From contig JALDNG010000022.1 of NCBI GenBank assembly GCA_024349245.1, positions 9,977,001 through 10,041,000 of the forward strand: a stretch of DNA of 64,000 nt. The letters are read 5' to 3'. The position numbers and the translations under genes were made by a program. The notes under the pieces were generated by a model. It was given only the letters and a program-made list of their open reading frames with translations, did no database searches and was not told the DNA's origin. Below, in pieces: positions 49,001 through 63,490 of the stretch. How positions within the stretch are numbered: the stretch's first letter is position 1; each line of letters opens with the position of its first letter. Source of the stretch: Neodontobutis hainanensis. Its lineage: Eukaryota > Chordata > Actinopteri > Gobiiformes > Odontobutidae.

Positions 49001-50870
49001 TAGACATGTTCAGGTCTCCCCTCACAGTTGGGGGTTCCTTTTCTTCCCTGCCTCACAACGGAAACCGCCCATGATCCTACCTTGACTGCATTCTTAAATA
49101 ACCCTCAGCTTGGGTGTGATCTGTGAAGAGGTTTTTGCGCTTGGGGCATTGTGTTTGTCAGTTGTTGTTTTTTTTACTGTGGGCGGACAGATGATGGAGA
49201 ATCATTGCCAACATGGCTTGAGCTATTTTTTTTACGGAAAAACACTATCCAGGCAATGTTTACTGATTGTTAAGCACAGATTGCTAAAAACTTAACAGGC
49301 AACACACTGTTCTGGCTAAATACAAAGTGGCTCCAGACAGATGTTTAAGTACTTTGAGAAATGGAGAAGCCACAGGGGCATAAGCCTCAAGGTTTTAACC
49401 ATATGTGTACTTGATATATGTACAACACAACAGACTACTTTATAATTGACAACTGAGTGACAAAAATGGTGTATTGCCGGAGCTCAGTTGGTTTTCTTAA
49501 AAAAGTTCTTAACCAGGAGGAAGGAGGTTATTAGACAGAAGGGGGAGGTGGGTAGATTAAATAGGACAGTTGGGCATTTGAATGCAGCGGGGGTCTGAAA
49601 ATAAGAGGCAGATGTAAAACAATGCCCAACTCCTTTAGACAAAGCTTTTGCCTGTCCCTCCCTGGCTGTTAAGAAGACCACAGGAGAACAGAAGAAGAGT
49701 TGGCCCATTCTTTAAAATGAGGTCTCAAAGAATGAGAAAAGGGGGCGAAGGAGGGTGAGTTGGGGGGGGAGGAACTTGCGTTACAATAAGAGATTGACAG
49801 CTTGCAAGTCTTGCTTGACCCATGAATTACCCCCAGAGCTTTCAACAAATCTCAAAAAGACCCGGGATGTTAATTGTCACAGAACATCATAGCGATGCAA
49901 AGGGAAAGAAGAAATATGGCACAAACTGAGTCAGATTTAAATTACAAGTAAGGAACCGCCATATGTTGAATAGAGGGGAACACATTTGGTTTCTATTGGG
50001 TTTCCCAACAACATCCTCATACATGAATTCATACATACTATAAGCCTTCTCTTATCCATGTTTCTCTTAGCCATTTTGAGAGAAAAACTGAACTACCTGG
50101 GGACACACAGCTCAGTGTCAGAACACACAGGCTTAGCAGTGGAGGAAATATATTCCCAAAAGAGATTGTGTTCCTGCTTTGACAGTGCTGAAGATGTACA
50201 ATTTGCAAGCGTAAATCAGAAAATTCGCACAGCCGAGGGGGGGTTGAGATTGGGCTGGAGATAGGATGAGTGCAGATCCCCGCTGAGTCAGATACAGGGC
50301 AGGGAGGAATCAGACGCTGACCTCACCGCTGAGGGGATGATTGAGAGCAGCATAGGCCGAGAGGAGCTGAATGACACCAAACTAAATACTATGTGACTGT
50401 GGGTGCCCCAAACGCAGTCCCTGACCCTGGCGGCAGCTCAGCCTGTGGAATACCAGGTCAAACACATGTTGGCTACAAACAGCCGAGCTCGGCTTACTTA
50501 ACGGCTGGAATTGAAGGGGGTATGGGAGAATGGGACAAGATTTGTGCAGAAGAACAGAAAACAGGAAAACACAATATAAAATAATGGTACCAGGTTTTAG
50601 AGCTGAATACACTATTTCAGTTTATGGATGTCTTCGCCCTTATGTCATAACATTTTCCTGGCATTAGTAGTAGTGTCATGTGGATGGAGACTTGGCCTAA
50701 GAATAATTGTTTAAATGCATCATGGTGTTTGTATTAAAGGAGCCATTATTCATCTGAGGTTTACCGTTGCGTGAAAGAGGCAGAGCAGAGAGCGTGACAC
50801 ATGTGTGTAGCTTGACATGGTCGTTGCTCATAGCGTTTGCACCATTTATCATTTTTATGAGGCAATCAAT

Positions 50871-50880
50871 TAATCGATTA
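50871..50880. promoter_or_regulatory. Paired-type homeodomain palindrome
   Basis: TAATCGATTA is a perfect palindrome of two TAAT half sites with a two-base spacer. It sits next to CAATCAAT within an AT-rich intron. It is a candidate dimeric homeodomain site only. A 10-mer like this can occur by chance. Confidence 0.25.
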
Positions 50881-51934
50881 GACTACTCCCCACCGGTCAG
50901 AACATATGGCTACTAAATAAAGTAATCATGAGGCCAGCCCTGGAACACTCCAGCTCATCAATACATTTATGGGAATAAAAAAATGGACGTGTGGTGGGAA
51001 ACCTACTGAATAAAAAAATTATAAGAAAAATAAGAAAAAACCCCAGCTCCTCGTGTCCTAATTTAAAAATGTAAATTAAAAATCTTTTACTATAGCTATT
51101 TTTCATCATTTCCATGTGCACCAAGTGTTACATTGCCCTTTGCCGGAATATATATTGAATCCATATTTGTATAATCACTTTAGCATTGCAACCAAATCCT
51201 ATTAGTGCTTAAAGATATCTACACCTGTCTGTCCACATGGATTATAGCCAAACGATTTGCCACAGTAACAAAGTTTTAATACAGGTTCCATACATTTATA
51301 CTTGTAATTTTGATGTTATACCGAGAAGTGAAGTGGATTATCTCGAATGAAATTTCAAAATGTCATTTCCACTTGCTGATAGCACAAAACTATTCCTTTC
51401 AGGGCAGCTGAGATAAGAATGATTCAGCCAGTACTGTTAAACGGTGTCTTTGCCAAATGTTCCTCCGCTTAGGAATTAATAGGCTGACATTAATACAGCA
51501 CGATAAATAGGAAGGTCAGGAATAGGAGCACTGCTATTATATGGGCATCTTATAGTGATAGTAGCTGCCAATCAAGCCCAAGAAGTCCTTGACATAGTAT
51601 GATTCACCTTGGAATACAGCCTATGAAATATGTAATGTATACCCCCCCCCCTCTTCACAAAGCCAATCCAATTAGTATGTGCACATAAATACTTTGAAGG
51701 GTTGTTGTTAGAGTAACTCATGAGGGCACCATAAAAGAAGCATTTGTAGCGTGATCCAGCCTGCCTTGGCTAAATTAGTCTAAATAAATCGAGGATTATA
51801 CAAACTGAGCTTTGGAGCAGAGCCAGACACTCATAACAACTGCTTTGTCGCCGCACTCATGTAAAACTAATACGAGGCAATGTGGAGCAAAGTCAAAGAG
51901 CACGAACCAAAACATAAACAGATGCACATCTGCA

Positions 51935-51948
51935 GTTGTCATGGCAAC
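51935..51948 (+). promoter_or_regulatory. X-box-like (RFX) motif
   Basis: GTTGTCATGGCAAC is a near-palindrome. It fits the RFX X-box pattern of a GT-start half site, AT centre and AAC-end half site. RFX factors bind such sites in neural and ciliary enhancers. Occupancy here is inference only. Confidence 0.4.
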
Positions 51949-54900
51949 AGGATGGAGCAAAATGTGATGTTGAATTTAAACGATGGTAAACAAGAATAAA
52001 CTGAGGTCAGAGCATTGTTTGCTGTGGTCACTTAAGATGAGTTTGTGTAACAATAGCATTTATTTTTTTGTTGCAACTCAAACAACAGATTTATTTGTGG
52101 GAGAGGAAGCAATCCGTTCAGAGGGACACGGCTTTAGTTTTAGTTTATGAGAATAACACACGGTATTTACTTGAATGCGCACCGGTAAGCAGCTTTAGTG
52201 ACCGCTTCGAGTTGTTAAAAACCTAATATTCTATTAGGGACATTAGCATCAATAATGTGCTGTGATCACGAAGCATTATTAAACAGGATTATTAATGTTT
52301 AAGGCAGGAGGCAGCAAGTTTATACAACCGGGACGCTTGGGCAGCGCTGACCATCTTTAATCACCAAACATAATCTATGACTATCTATAAAACATAATTT
52401 ACAAAAAGACCAATTGTGTATAAATATTTTTGTTTTAATTTTTCTTTTTCTTTTTTAAATGGCGTTAATTGTAAGCCATCTTTATGATCTTATATTCCCA
52501 CAATTTAGCGCTATTATATTCCTGAAATTATGTCATCAATTCATAAATTCATATTTGTTTTCATTTTTGTTTTCAATTCATTCATTCATATTAGTCAATT
52601 CATAACTCAGTTTCCATAAGCTTCAAAATCCTGCTTTGCGACTGCTTTGTGACTGGGAAAGCAATGGCTTAATAATAGCTTTAACATGGATTTAGCGTTC
52701 TTCTCTCCTAATGCTGTGTTTTCTTATGTACACATTTATTCAAGGCAGTATTATTTTAGAAGTTTCCTAAAATGTATTTTATAAATATTCTAAACATGCA
52801 CAGGATTGGAAAAAAAACGATTGGTGCATTTCTACAGCATTATGGATAGTTTAACTTTTGAAGGGTGAAGATTTTTGCAGATTAGAGGCATTGTGCATTA
52901 TGTGGTGACCTTGGCTGGGTGACTAATTGGGGCTTTTAACCTTTCTGTGGCTCCGAGGAACAAAAAAACACAGCCAAAATAGAGAGACCACATAATCTCG
53001 GTCCAGACAAAAATAGCAAACAGCATTTAGGACCTCATCCTTAGAGCAGAGAGAAATCAGCAGTGGAGGCATTACTGTATCCTGCTTTACCCTAACGCAT
53101 TCCTGCTCTGGTGCTGTTGTGTCTATTTTCAATCTTAAAGATGGCATGAATGCCTTTGGCAGACAGGAGAAGCTGCATATGTCAACCTACAACAGGGTAT
53201 AGCACATCGTCTTGTCAGGAAGCTCAGACAAAAGAAGTGGGTGTAGTCTTCCCTCACTGCAATCACTTGTCAGCCCTAAATCTTCAACTCACTACTGTCC
53301 TGACAAGTTATGGTGCTGGTTTAACTTGATGAAGGTATACTGGCGTTTTTTTTTTTTTTAAAGCATGTATTCAAATGTTTGCAGACATGGTTGCACAAAA
53401 TTTAAAAACTGGGCTAAAGGCGTCTAAAAAGCCTATTTATTCACAGCAATGTGACAAACAGAACTAATTTAAGTTGCTTTGAATGTTGAGGCGGTATCAT
53501 TAGATTTCCTTGTGCGGTTTCAGTGTCACTACTCCTTGGCCTCTCCCCACCTCTCGCTGTGAAAGAGAGAGGACAGTTTTGGGCTGCGCCTTCTCCACAG
53601 TGTTCATTAGCATAACATCAGCACAGTGTGGGGGATTGTGATGCAAACAAGCTCAGATTGGCTCATTCCATCCCCCCTGCTTTAATAACTAAAGATGCTG
53701 TAGGATCTCATTCGTGCTCACTGTCAGCGGAGCAGCTACTTGGGGGAATGAGAGATAGGAGCAGCCCCTTAAATGTGGAGAAATTTTCCAGTGTAGTTTA
53801 GGTGACACAAACTTCTGGTCTGCAGTGGGTACAATAGAGAAGGTGACAAAAACAATGACACTTAAACTGTTTGGTGTAAAACTACTGTGTGTCATCTACA
53901 ACAAAAATGTCCTTTTTTTAAGAATGTGTCCAGCTTCCAACTGATGATTTAAAAATATGTAAATGGATGGGTGGCTTACGTTATCGGCCCCTGCCACCCA
54001 CAGCAGGACAGCAGATACGGCAATCGCTGCTCCGGCACCTTGTGTATGTTTAATATGTGTTTGCTCTTTTGTGATAACAAAAGGGTGGGAGACGAGGAGG
54101 AGGCAAACAGGGCTTCCCTTTTTGTTCCTCTCTCCCTCCCGATACCTGGACCAAAGTCAAAGAATCTAAAGACACAAGGAGAGCAGCAGATAGAATAGAC
54201 TGTCAAACTGGCTGCGATAAAACATTCACCGGCAAATTATCTCTCTGTCATAAGGCCCCCTGTTTTGAATACCAAAGGGATTCAAATTCCCAAACAAACT
54301 CTGAAAAGGTTGACTAATTTTGTGCTCTGGCAAACGCAAGCTTATACAGGTACAGGTCGCTCTTTTGAACCAGAGCAACTATAAAGCCAAGATTTTAATC
54401 TCACCATCTCTGCATAGGTAATCCACTAAAGCATAATTGCTATAGCTATGTTATAAAAATAATGAGAGAAATAAAAGACCAGCTATGAATATGAAGTGAG
54501 TGTGAAATAAAAGTCCCATGTTGGGAGAGAGAAGGCAACACTTTGACAAGGACTCTTGCTGTGGAGGAAAATTCTCCTGTGAACAACAAGACGCAGCTCT
54601 GAGAGCAACAAAATGTGTCATGTCGAAAGAAGATAGTACGATAGATTTGAAAAGAAACAATGTCCTTTTTTAAACTTTAAAATAGAAAAACTCGAAGCAA
54701 GCTAAGCAAAATATAATGTCCTATAATGACGGCTATTACAATACAGAAACCTTTTAGTGTAGACTGCTATGCAAGAAAATGTATACTTATTGATCTAATA
54801 GGTGGTCAAACAAAGCAGCTGAAGTTGCCCTCAATATCCATTCAGTTCTGGATTATACCAATGACATTTACACTGTTTTAAACTCCCCTTCATACAGCTC

Positions 54901-55877
54901 TTTCGAATGTAAAAAAATCTGATCATTTTGCACAATGCCGTCTCAGAAAACTGTGCCAAAAGTAACGCTTGTGTGACATATAATTTAACATTTATCTTTT
55001 GCACAGTAGAAAGGATATTGCTATTTTTATGTAAAAATGGGGCTAAAGGATGTTTTTTTTTTTCTCTGGCCCTATTTCAACAACTAGCAGGGTTTAGCAC
55101 TTATGTCAAATCAGAATTGTACATGGTGGTCTACTGAAAAGGAGGGACACAGAGCGGTAGGTATCTGCAGCCTGACAGAATTATGCCAACACTAAAAAAA
55201 TGGAATATTATTTTTTCTAATGCCACAAAATTGTAAAAAAAATATATAACTAATTATATTTATATACATTTTAGTCTGCCATCTTATTCTTCTACGAGAA
55301 ATCCACTGCATTAATTGCGTGTCTTGGGCTATTATTGCACGCTCTCTTGTATGAATTGGATTGTGAAAGCTTCATTACACACATGGTCTGGGCACAACAT
55401 TTTGAACTTCTAAATTGCAAATAACAAGTATGACACTGGTTTTTATTACTTTTATTTTTATTGTGTATCTGTGTACGGTCTTTTTTCACAACGCTTCCTT
55501 TGTACGCTTTGTGTCTTTTCAGGTAACTGAATAAAAGCGGTGTTTTTGTTGTTTGGTGAGAATGCGATGGACGTCTGGAACACTGACCGTCTCAAGCGCT
55601 GATTGTTAGACCATGTCTGGTAGCTACATTTCAAAAATGCATTTGCAGTGTTCATTATGGGCAGATATTTTAATAGCACGTTATGAAGGCCTCCAGCACC
55701 TTTGTACTCAGTAAAGCTTTTTGTGAGCAGGTCTGGAGCTGCAGTTTCTGACTAGCCCTGGGCTGCAGGACCTATTTATGATGGTAATGGTTGTTGGAGC
55801 CGCATCCTGTCACTTCACTCCAGACTCACCAGTAATCAGCTCAGGCTTGATGAATGACAGAAATGCCACTGGGTCAC

Positions 55878-55898
55878 TTTTTTTTTTTTTTTTTTTTT
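55878..55898. repeat. Poly-T run (21 nt)
   Basis: Uninterrupted T homopolymer. No recognisable retroelement body lies beside it. Confidence 0.85.
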
Positions 55899-58494
55899 AC
55901 AACAGCACCCTATTTTATTTTGTCCCATATTTGACTGTCCCCTTTCCACTTGCTCTTTCCCCACTTCCATCAGCGACCACAGAACAGCACTCGTCACGCT
56001 GGTTCATCTGCTGAAGCTAAAAATGAAATGTGTTGCCGTGTACAGATGCAGTGCTTGAGAATCCACACTTCTTTTTCACAGCTATCTATCCGACTGTCGT
56101 TTACCCTTGTGCGGATTTTATCATTGAGTGATTTATAAATGAAGAGAACATATGTTCGGCCTAGTCCTGCTAGTTTCCTCGTCAAAGATTGCAGACAAAG
56201 AAAAGTCCAAGTGCATTTCAATTAAAAAGAAAAGCTAATGTGAAAACTTAATTTGATAAGTTTTAACAGTTTTAATATTCATAAAAGGTTGTCATGGAAA
56301 GAAGAGTTCAAAAGATGCTAAATCATTTTTCAAATGTTTTGTATATTGTTGAAACTTGTACACATTTTGTGTGTTAAGTGAAATTAAATAAAAATTCCTT
56401 TCAAAAACATCTAAACTCTAAAAAGATTAAAGAAAAGTGACTATTTATTTGTTATATAAATATACAAACAGTGTTTAAAAACTGGAAAAAATGGTAACAA
56501 TTATGTGCAAGTAAAAAAAACTTTAGGTCATTACTTTCTTATTTTTTTAAAGATAAAAAGAATTTTAGGGCAACACAGAAAGACCTAAGGATTCACCAAT
56601 CTTTTTAGAAACATCAGTAAAACATAACTTAGCCTTGTTTGCATCACACCTTCACGGACAATAGATGAGGCAAAAACTGCACATTCATCACTGAAACCTA
56701 ACTTTGTTAGCCACAGAAACCTGAGGCTGTGTTAAATAACAGGTTTGTCTGAAAGAGAAAATCATTCATAACTCGTGTGAGCTGCCTCAGTCACTCATTC
56801 AGATGGATATTTAGGCTGCATATATATTGTGCAAAAACCAAAATGTTTTTTTCATTTTAAATGTGTGAATAATTTGATGTTTTGGCATACTCAGTGAACG
56901 TATCTGCAGTATTTAAAATGCTCATTCCTTAACTCCCCTCCTTACAGTGGAGGAGGAGTTGGATCCAGAAGAAGGCAGCGAATGCCAGGCCTGGCACAGC
57001 TGTACAATCAGAGCTGTAAGGAGAAGTCAGCGGCCACTGTCGCTCAATCTTCCCTGTGCATTAATCCCACACTATCCAAGCTCACAGCACACACACAAAC
57101 ACACACCTCATGTCCCAGCAATGCTTTTCACAAGTTCACTTTGGCAGCAAAGTGGACTCTCCTGGCTCCAAAAAACTTTCAGTTTTCATCTTGACCATTT
57201 TTTCCTGAAAGGGCTGTTTTATGATGTACAGTTCTTTCATTGGTTTATATAGCTTTGCAGTCAGGTACTGAGTAAACAATTGATGTGCTTTATAAAGCTA
57301 CTCAAGTTTAACCACAACAGAGCAAAATAAAATAGCACATAATAGTTGTTGAGTTGTTACTTTCCACTCAGCTGATGAGATTGTTTTGTAAAAGGGCTCA
57401 CTACAAGAGCAGCCCATAATCAGCTACATTCATCTGCATTAATCACATAAATCAAAAATCAATGTTACATTTTGTTTTTACTATAACTGTTAAAACACTA
57501 TAGTCAGTTGTACTAAGGCCCAATACATATCACAGGTGGCATTTAATCTCAAACTCAAGCCTAACCTAAGGGCTAAAATTTTTACTTTCAGCCTGACATT
57601 TTATTTCCAAAATGTTTTCCCAAGAAGCTCTTACGCAGTTGACCCGATCGCAGAACGTTGCCTCTGGCTTGTCACGAGCACAAGAGTGATGCGCTTCTGT
57701 GGACAGCGGAGGGGGGCTCTGAGACGGCAGCAGCAGGTGCAGCTGTGACAGTCGCCGTGTTGTTGCTAGCCCCACACTGTAGTCAAGATGAGGTTCACAG
57801 ATGTAGCCACTCAGTGCAGAGCTTTATTGGCTGCCTGAAACAATGCATCTCTGTCAAGAACAACTCTTCCTAGGGCCATTTGAGTCGAAAGAGCGCTCTG
57901 TATGAAACAAGGTGTAGGAAAAACCTCCTTCTGACACACAAGGTCAATTCTGCTCCACGACTGCACAATCAAAGCTCTGCAAAAAACCTGAGGCCAACTA
58001 TATCAAAGGTTTACGTCACAAATCTATGTCAAAAGATTTTACTATTGTATTGTCATTTAAATAGCATGCTCTGTTAAAATGAGCATACTTGTGCAATTCA
58101 TTTTTGTTAAAAGCAAATGCACTATTGTCAAAACACATTCTCCATTAATTATTACCAAGCTTTTATATTATTTTGCACATGCTTTCTTAAGTCACGAACA
58201 AAGTGCCGCTAAAGAAGCACTCTACCCTTAGGTCAATTTAAATAGACATGCATACTACAAAGTCACTTCACAAAGTTTTAGGAAACAAACCTGATTTTCT
58301 TCCATCCTCCCAGCTCGACAAAGCGTCCAATGCGCTGCAGTGTTTTAGTTGAATTTCTCTCAAGTGCTAGAGATCTGATAACATGACTATTGTTTTCCTG
58401 TAAAGCACCAAGTCTCTTGTACAATTACTGGAAGGAGCCTCAACGAGGGCAGTTAAATCATTTGCAGAGACATTATCTACGCAGAGAGAAAGGA

Positions 58495-58524
58495 GGGGGG
58501 AGGAGGGGATGGGGGGAAGAGGGG
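58495..58524 (+). other. G-quadruplex-forming motif
   Basis: Four runs of G (6, 4, 6 and 4) are separated by loops of 4, 2 and 4 bases on the plus strand. This fits the classical G4 pattern with unusually long G-runs. The G-rich strand is the transcription template of adgrl2. Confidence 0.8.
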
Positions 58525-60384
58525 TTTACACAGAGAGAGGGAAGAGTAGACATAGGGGCCAGAACTTTAGGAAACATTTTTCGTAGACCACACATGGAGG
58601 TTACAGCTCTGGTAAAAGCAGCGTGTTTCACGAGTCACTGCAGGAAATTAATAGACTAATACACTCCTCTCTTTCAATGCCAAAAACCACATCATAGGAT
58701 CAAATTGTTTTCATTACAGGTGATGATAGATATCTGTGTAAATTATATAAAATCCACACCACATTTACACACAACCACAAACTTACATCTACTACATCCA
58801 CCCTCAAACAAAGCCCAAAGTCACAGTCTGTCAGCATGAGCAATCATTAAGAGATAATTTGATTGTTTTTTCAAACCGCGCCTGTGTTTGATGTCTCCGG
58901 CGTGCCAGCAATTCTAAAGACAATTATTTTGTTGATTAGCTTCGTTTTTTTAGCAACTTCCCATGCCTGTGATATTCCTCTGAAAGTCCCAGACCAGACG
59001 CTCAACTCCATCTGACTTGGCAACTGCATTACAAGAACAAAGCTTTCAGCACTCCCAACTAAATACTGTACAATAGGATGTCAGTTACAGGGCTGTGCAA
59101 AGCCAAATGAACTGGAAGGATAAATAGTCTAGGATATGCAGCATGCTACATATGTAATGCATATGACAGATAATGTACTGCAATAATTCAGTGGCGTAGA
59201 AGCAGATTAACACGGCTGTCTCTTATCTTAGCCTATCTTTTAACACTGAGGTTTATGTGGCAATAGAAAATGGAATTTTATGAATCTAAGACGACTGAGT
59301 TTGAATTCATGTCATTTATTTATTCATTTTTGAGAAAGTATGTTTTTAATTTGTACTTGCCACGTAAAACTGAACAGACAGCTTAATTTTTACCATTGAT
59401 TAACACACGTATAAAAAGCATCATTTTAAAATAAATAAAATGTCTTACATTGCTAGCTAGTAATGTCAGCGTGACTCATCTATATTCTAGTAGTTTGAAT
59501 TAAAACAGAAAGCACTAAAAAATAAATTCTCACACAGACTAACCATAGTCAAGGGACAAAACTGCCTATATGGAGGGAATATATTGCTGTGGCTTGTGTT
59601 TGCCCAGACCATGCCTAAATAACAGGCCTGTCTTGTTAGAAAAGAGGCTTTTAAGTGTGGATGTGCTGCGTGCTCCTATAATCCAGCCGAGACATTACTG
59701 CTTCCCCTGGCAGACGTACGCAGATCCCCCCTTCTTCTTCTGTGCTCGCAGACAGGCCTCGCTCTCGGCTGCTATGGCACAGCCGCAATAACTGCTGTTT
59801 GCTCACAGCCTCGCCTCCCAGGTTCTCCTCTGTCACACACAAATTGAATATTTTCTACAAAAGTGTTGCAGCTGTGCGCAGATAAGAACAGGACCTGCTG
59901 ACATATAGGACAAAGAAGACACTGTCCATGTGTGAGCGAGTGTGTCTATAGTTTGAATTAAATTGTAAAAAACAATGAGTGCGCAACACAAAAGTGTGAT
60001 AATCTCAGAACAAAACTAAATAATGATTCTGTTATATAGCCCTTACATTATCCTAAACAATTATTAATAAACATAACTGTTTACTTCACAGCAGCAGATT
60101 AAAAATGATACAAAAATAATAATAACAATAGCTCGCATTTCAAACAGCTAGTGTCAAATACAGAGAAACTTAAAGTTGTTTTGTACAGAGCGATATTCAT
60201 ACACTCCCTGGCACACCTTCGATATGTTCAAGAGCAAGAACGGTAAACGTGACATTAAAATACGAAATGTGCAATCAGATTCCAGGCAAATATGTTACAC
60301 GCAGTTGTTTTATGACCAATCCACAGCAGTTTTTACAACACGGTTCTGTACTTTGCACTTCCTTTTTTTTTCTTCCCCCAAACC

Positions 60385-60404
60385 TTTTTTTTTTTTTTTT
60401 TTTT
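60385..60404. repeat. Poly-T run (20 nt)
   Basis: Uninterrupted T homopolymer followed by CAG on the plus strand. It looks like a 3' splice site but is on the strand opposite to the gene. Confidence 0.85.
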
Positions 60405-63400
60405 CAGAGGAGCATGAATTGAATGAAGCAATGGAAAAGAGATGCCAGATTAGCTCAGTGGAGCTGCCACTTAAGCGCTGCACTGAGAGCTACACGAGAG
60501 CCATCGCCTAATATCCATGTTGTTCCTTGTCACAAGAGTTTGAATTGACCCTTACTTTCCTCCGCCTGTGTCCTTGCCGTGTAATTTGCTCCTCGAAAAT
60601 TATTTAGGCAAGCAGAAAGTTTCACCTGCCATTTCAGGGGCACCGAATCCCCTGCTGCACCAGAGGCCTTTGGCAAGTAGAAACAAATGTTTCACAAAAT
60701 GGCAGAGAAGGGAACACACTGGTGTACAGCGTTTTCAAACTGATTGCCAATCGTAAAATAAAATTAGTCATGAAAGGGTAGGTATTGTGGGCCACCAATC
60801 CCTGCACATTACATAAACTATTTTACAACCCTGTTTATTTCTTTAAACAGCGAGCACTTATTTGCACAGTATGGCTCCATGTAGTTGGTTTAGCTACAGA
60901 AAAGATTGCATCTGAAAACAACAACCCACAATTTACACAGAAAAAAGGCTATGGAGTGTAAATTTAAAAGCCCTTCCAACACAATAGAATCATGCGTGCA
61001 TTTTTTAAAGCCCACTAACATGCCTTCGTTTTGCTATAAATAAGCTAATAACACAGCATTGTATGAATTACATCTTGATTCCCAAAGACAAAAAAAAAAA
61101 GAGATCTCAATAAAAAGCACAGCTCCTCTTTTGGTGTACCGCTGGCCCAAACAATCCAGTCCTTTCAATCACATTGCAACCTTTAAACCAGTCATATGGA
61201 CTCGCCAATCGCTGCTCAGACAAAGACAACAGGCTGCTTTCGGCGCTCCAGACACAACGCGACACGATACAAAGTGGGGAAATGTGGCCATTGCATGCTC
61301 ACATGAACCTTAAAGACAACGCAAAAGTGGCATGTTATAATTACAGGGGCATATAATTTAAGAAGGCTAAATAAAAAAACGTTCTGTATTGTGTGGTTTG
61401 TACACAAGCTTGCTGCTGGAGTCAGAATATTCCAGCAGAAAACCAAGCAAGAGTCAGTAATATCACAAATTTTGATGTGTTCACACCTCCACACTCATTC
61501 ACACTCACTATCTTAAGAGTCCCGTGTGCTGCCAGAGTGTGATACCAAGAGTTGAGAATAGAGTGATGTGCAGCACTCTATTCTCCCCCCTCTTCCAAAC
61601 GCCATATAGAAATGTGCTTGGCCGTATTGATCTGCTTGTAGAGATGAAGCAAAGAGAAGAAATTCAGTACTCGGGCAGATCAAGAGAAGCTGCAGTTCTC
61701 TTTGAAACCGGACACACTTCCACTGGAAAAAAGTCTACTGGCTAAAAACAAAAAAATAATAAAACACGGTGCTCTCTTTTTGGAGTAAAATACTCATAAC
61801 GGCTTTCTTCAGACATCAAGCAGATGGACTTCACCAAAAAATGGCTGCTTCCTTTGTTAGTTCACATTCAAAAGTGGTTATTTGCCAACAAGGCGCACAC
61901 ACCTGTTATAAAAATCTGGATTTTTGAATGAAGCAGCTAACCAGCGAGGAAGACATCTTCATTTCAACTCACTCATATACTGTACAATTGTTGAACACAT
62001 CAACGTATCTCGTCTGTTCCAAACAAGATGTACCGAGGCACTTGCAACGAAAAGAAAAAAAAAAAAACTTACAGCTCAGCTCACACAACCTTTATTCAGG
62101 GCTTAGCCTGAAAAACCAAGTCACTAAAAAACATTGACTCCCATTGAACAAGTTCTCTGACCACTTTGATATGCTAATACTTCTCAGCAACAAGAATTTA
62201 GCTTTCATTCAAACTATATTTTCTCCACGCTCAAGGATTTCCTTCCAATAAAGAGTCTGGGATCATGTACAGCTTTGGGATCCTGATAAAGCCAAACTAA
62301 TGCTTACACTTGCTTTAAATTTCAAGACTTTCTCATTAATGGATTCCAATTGTGTTTTAAGTGAATGCAAGCTTTGTTGTGTATAGCGAGGGCAGATAAA
62401 GGAGCCTCACAACACTGGGATTAGAAGACTAGTCTCCTCACTGCATCCAGATGTGATTAAAACTTCATATGCCACACTTTAATGAACAATAATGACTGCG
62501 ATGCAACAAAGAACACGAGAGCGTTTAATGTAATGAGGACTTGGAGACCGCCTCTGCTTGAAATGAAGATACCAGGGTCCGTTCTAAATTTACATCACCG
62601 CACTGATCGATCACTAAAGACCGCTCGCCATGAATTCTACCGTCGGGGTCAGGAGAGAAGAAGACGCACGCCGTACCGTAAAGTAAAGCAGCATGTGCGT
62701 AAAGCTCCTTCTGCGGCTGCTTCTATTGCAACTCGCTTTGACACATACTTGACAAGACGCTTTTCGGTATTGCTAGGCCTAAATAATAAATGTGCAGTAA
62801 AAGGATCTAATTTTACTAGCACTTTGGACCGAATGGGCCAGACTTAACTCGCAGACGCAGATAGGCTACTTTTATTTTAGGAGGATTACTATGACGTCTC
62901 TTAGAGCTATACACAACTAAGGTTATAGCCACAGCCCCAAACTTATGGTCACATTTGAACACTACTTTTGATTTGAATGAATAGCCCACGGCTCCAATAA
63001 TAAAGGATTGAAAAAGTCTTAAACTCACAACGACGTCGCCACATAGCGCCAGCGTAAAGCCCCTTTTCTAGAGCGTGCAGTGGATTTGAAACTCCAAGTG
63101 ACCAGTAAAGTTGTTATAAAAAAAAATAAAGGGCCAGTTAAATGGTGTTTTACATGTTCTGGTTCACATCACGTCAATGCGCTTTCTCTTCCGCCAGCCA
63201 CATACACACTCTTTTTAATAGTTTCCATTCATCCAAAAGTCGCCAGCCGCACATATCAATCCACATCTGGTTATGTTTTGATTAACCATTTTTCAATTAG
63301 GCACGGTGCTTGTCGGATCATTTTAAAGGACCACAAACACGACTGCGCTGGTTCAAATGGGATTTTACTGTCTCGCGTAAGTACGTTCATTGTAAAAAAA

Positions 63401-63490
63401 AAAATAAAAATACAAAATAAGGTAGGCTACTGAAAACAGCCCAAAAAAAGTTACAGGACACTATCAAAAAAAAAAAAGAATTGAGCTTAC

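Larger units (their letters stand above)
46021..63490 (-). other. adgrl2: Intron between proposed 5'UTR exon and start-codon exon (17.5 kb)
   Basis: No convincing coding exon is visible. Contents noted: G-quadruplex motif at 58495-58524, poly-T runs at 55878-55898 and 60385-60404, a C10 run at 51642-51651, an X-box-like motif at 51935-51948, and a homeodomain-type palindrome at 50871-50880. Donor-like sites with no matching good acceptor (for example CAG before GTAGGC at about 47187) could belong to alternative 5'UTR exons that cannot be judged by eye. If the proposed 5'UTR exon is wrong, this span is upstream or intronic DNA. Confidence 0.5.

Noticed and set aside
62482..62847. Plus-strand open frame of 121 codons near the 5' end of the gene
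   Set aside because: Basic, low-similarity sequence with no domain, no splice context and no codon-type pattern. It is likely chance.
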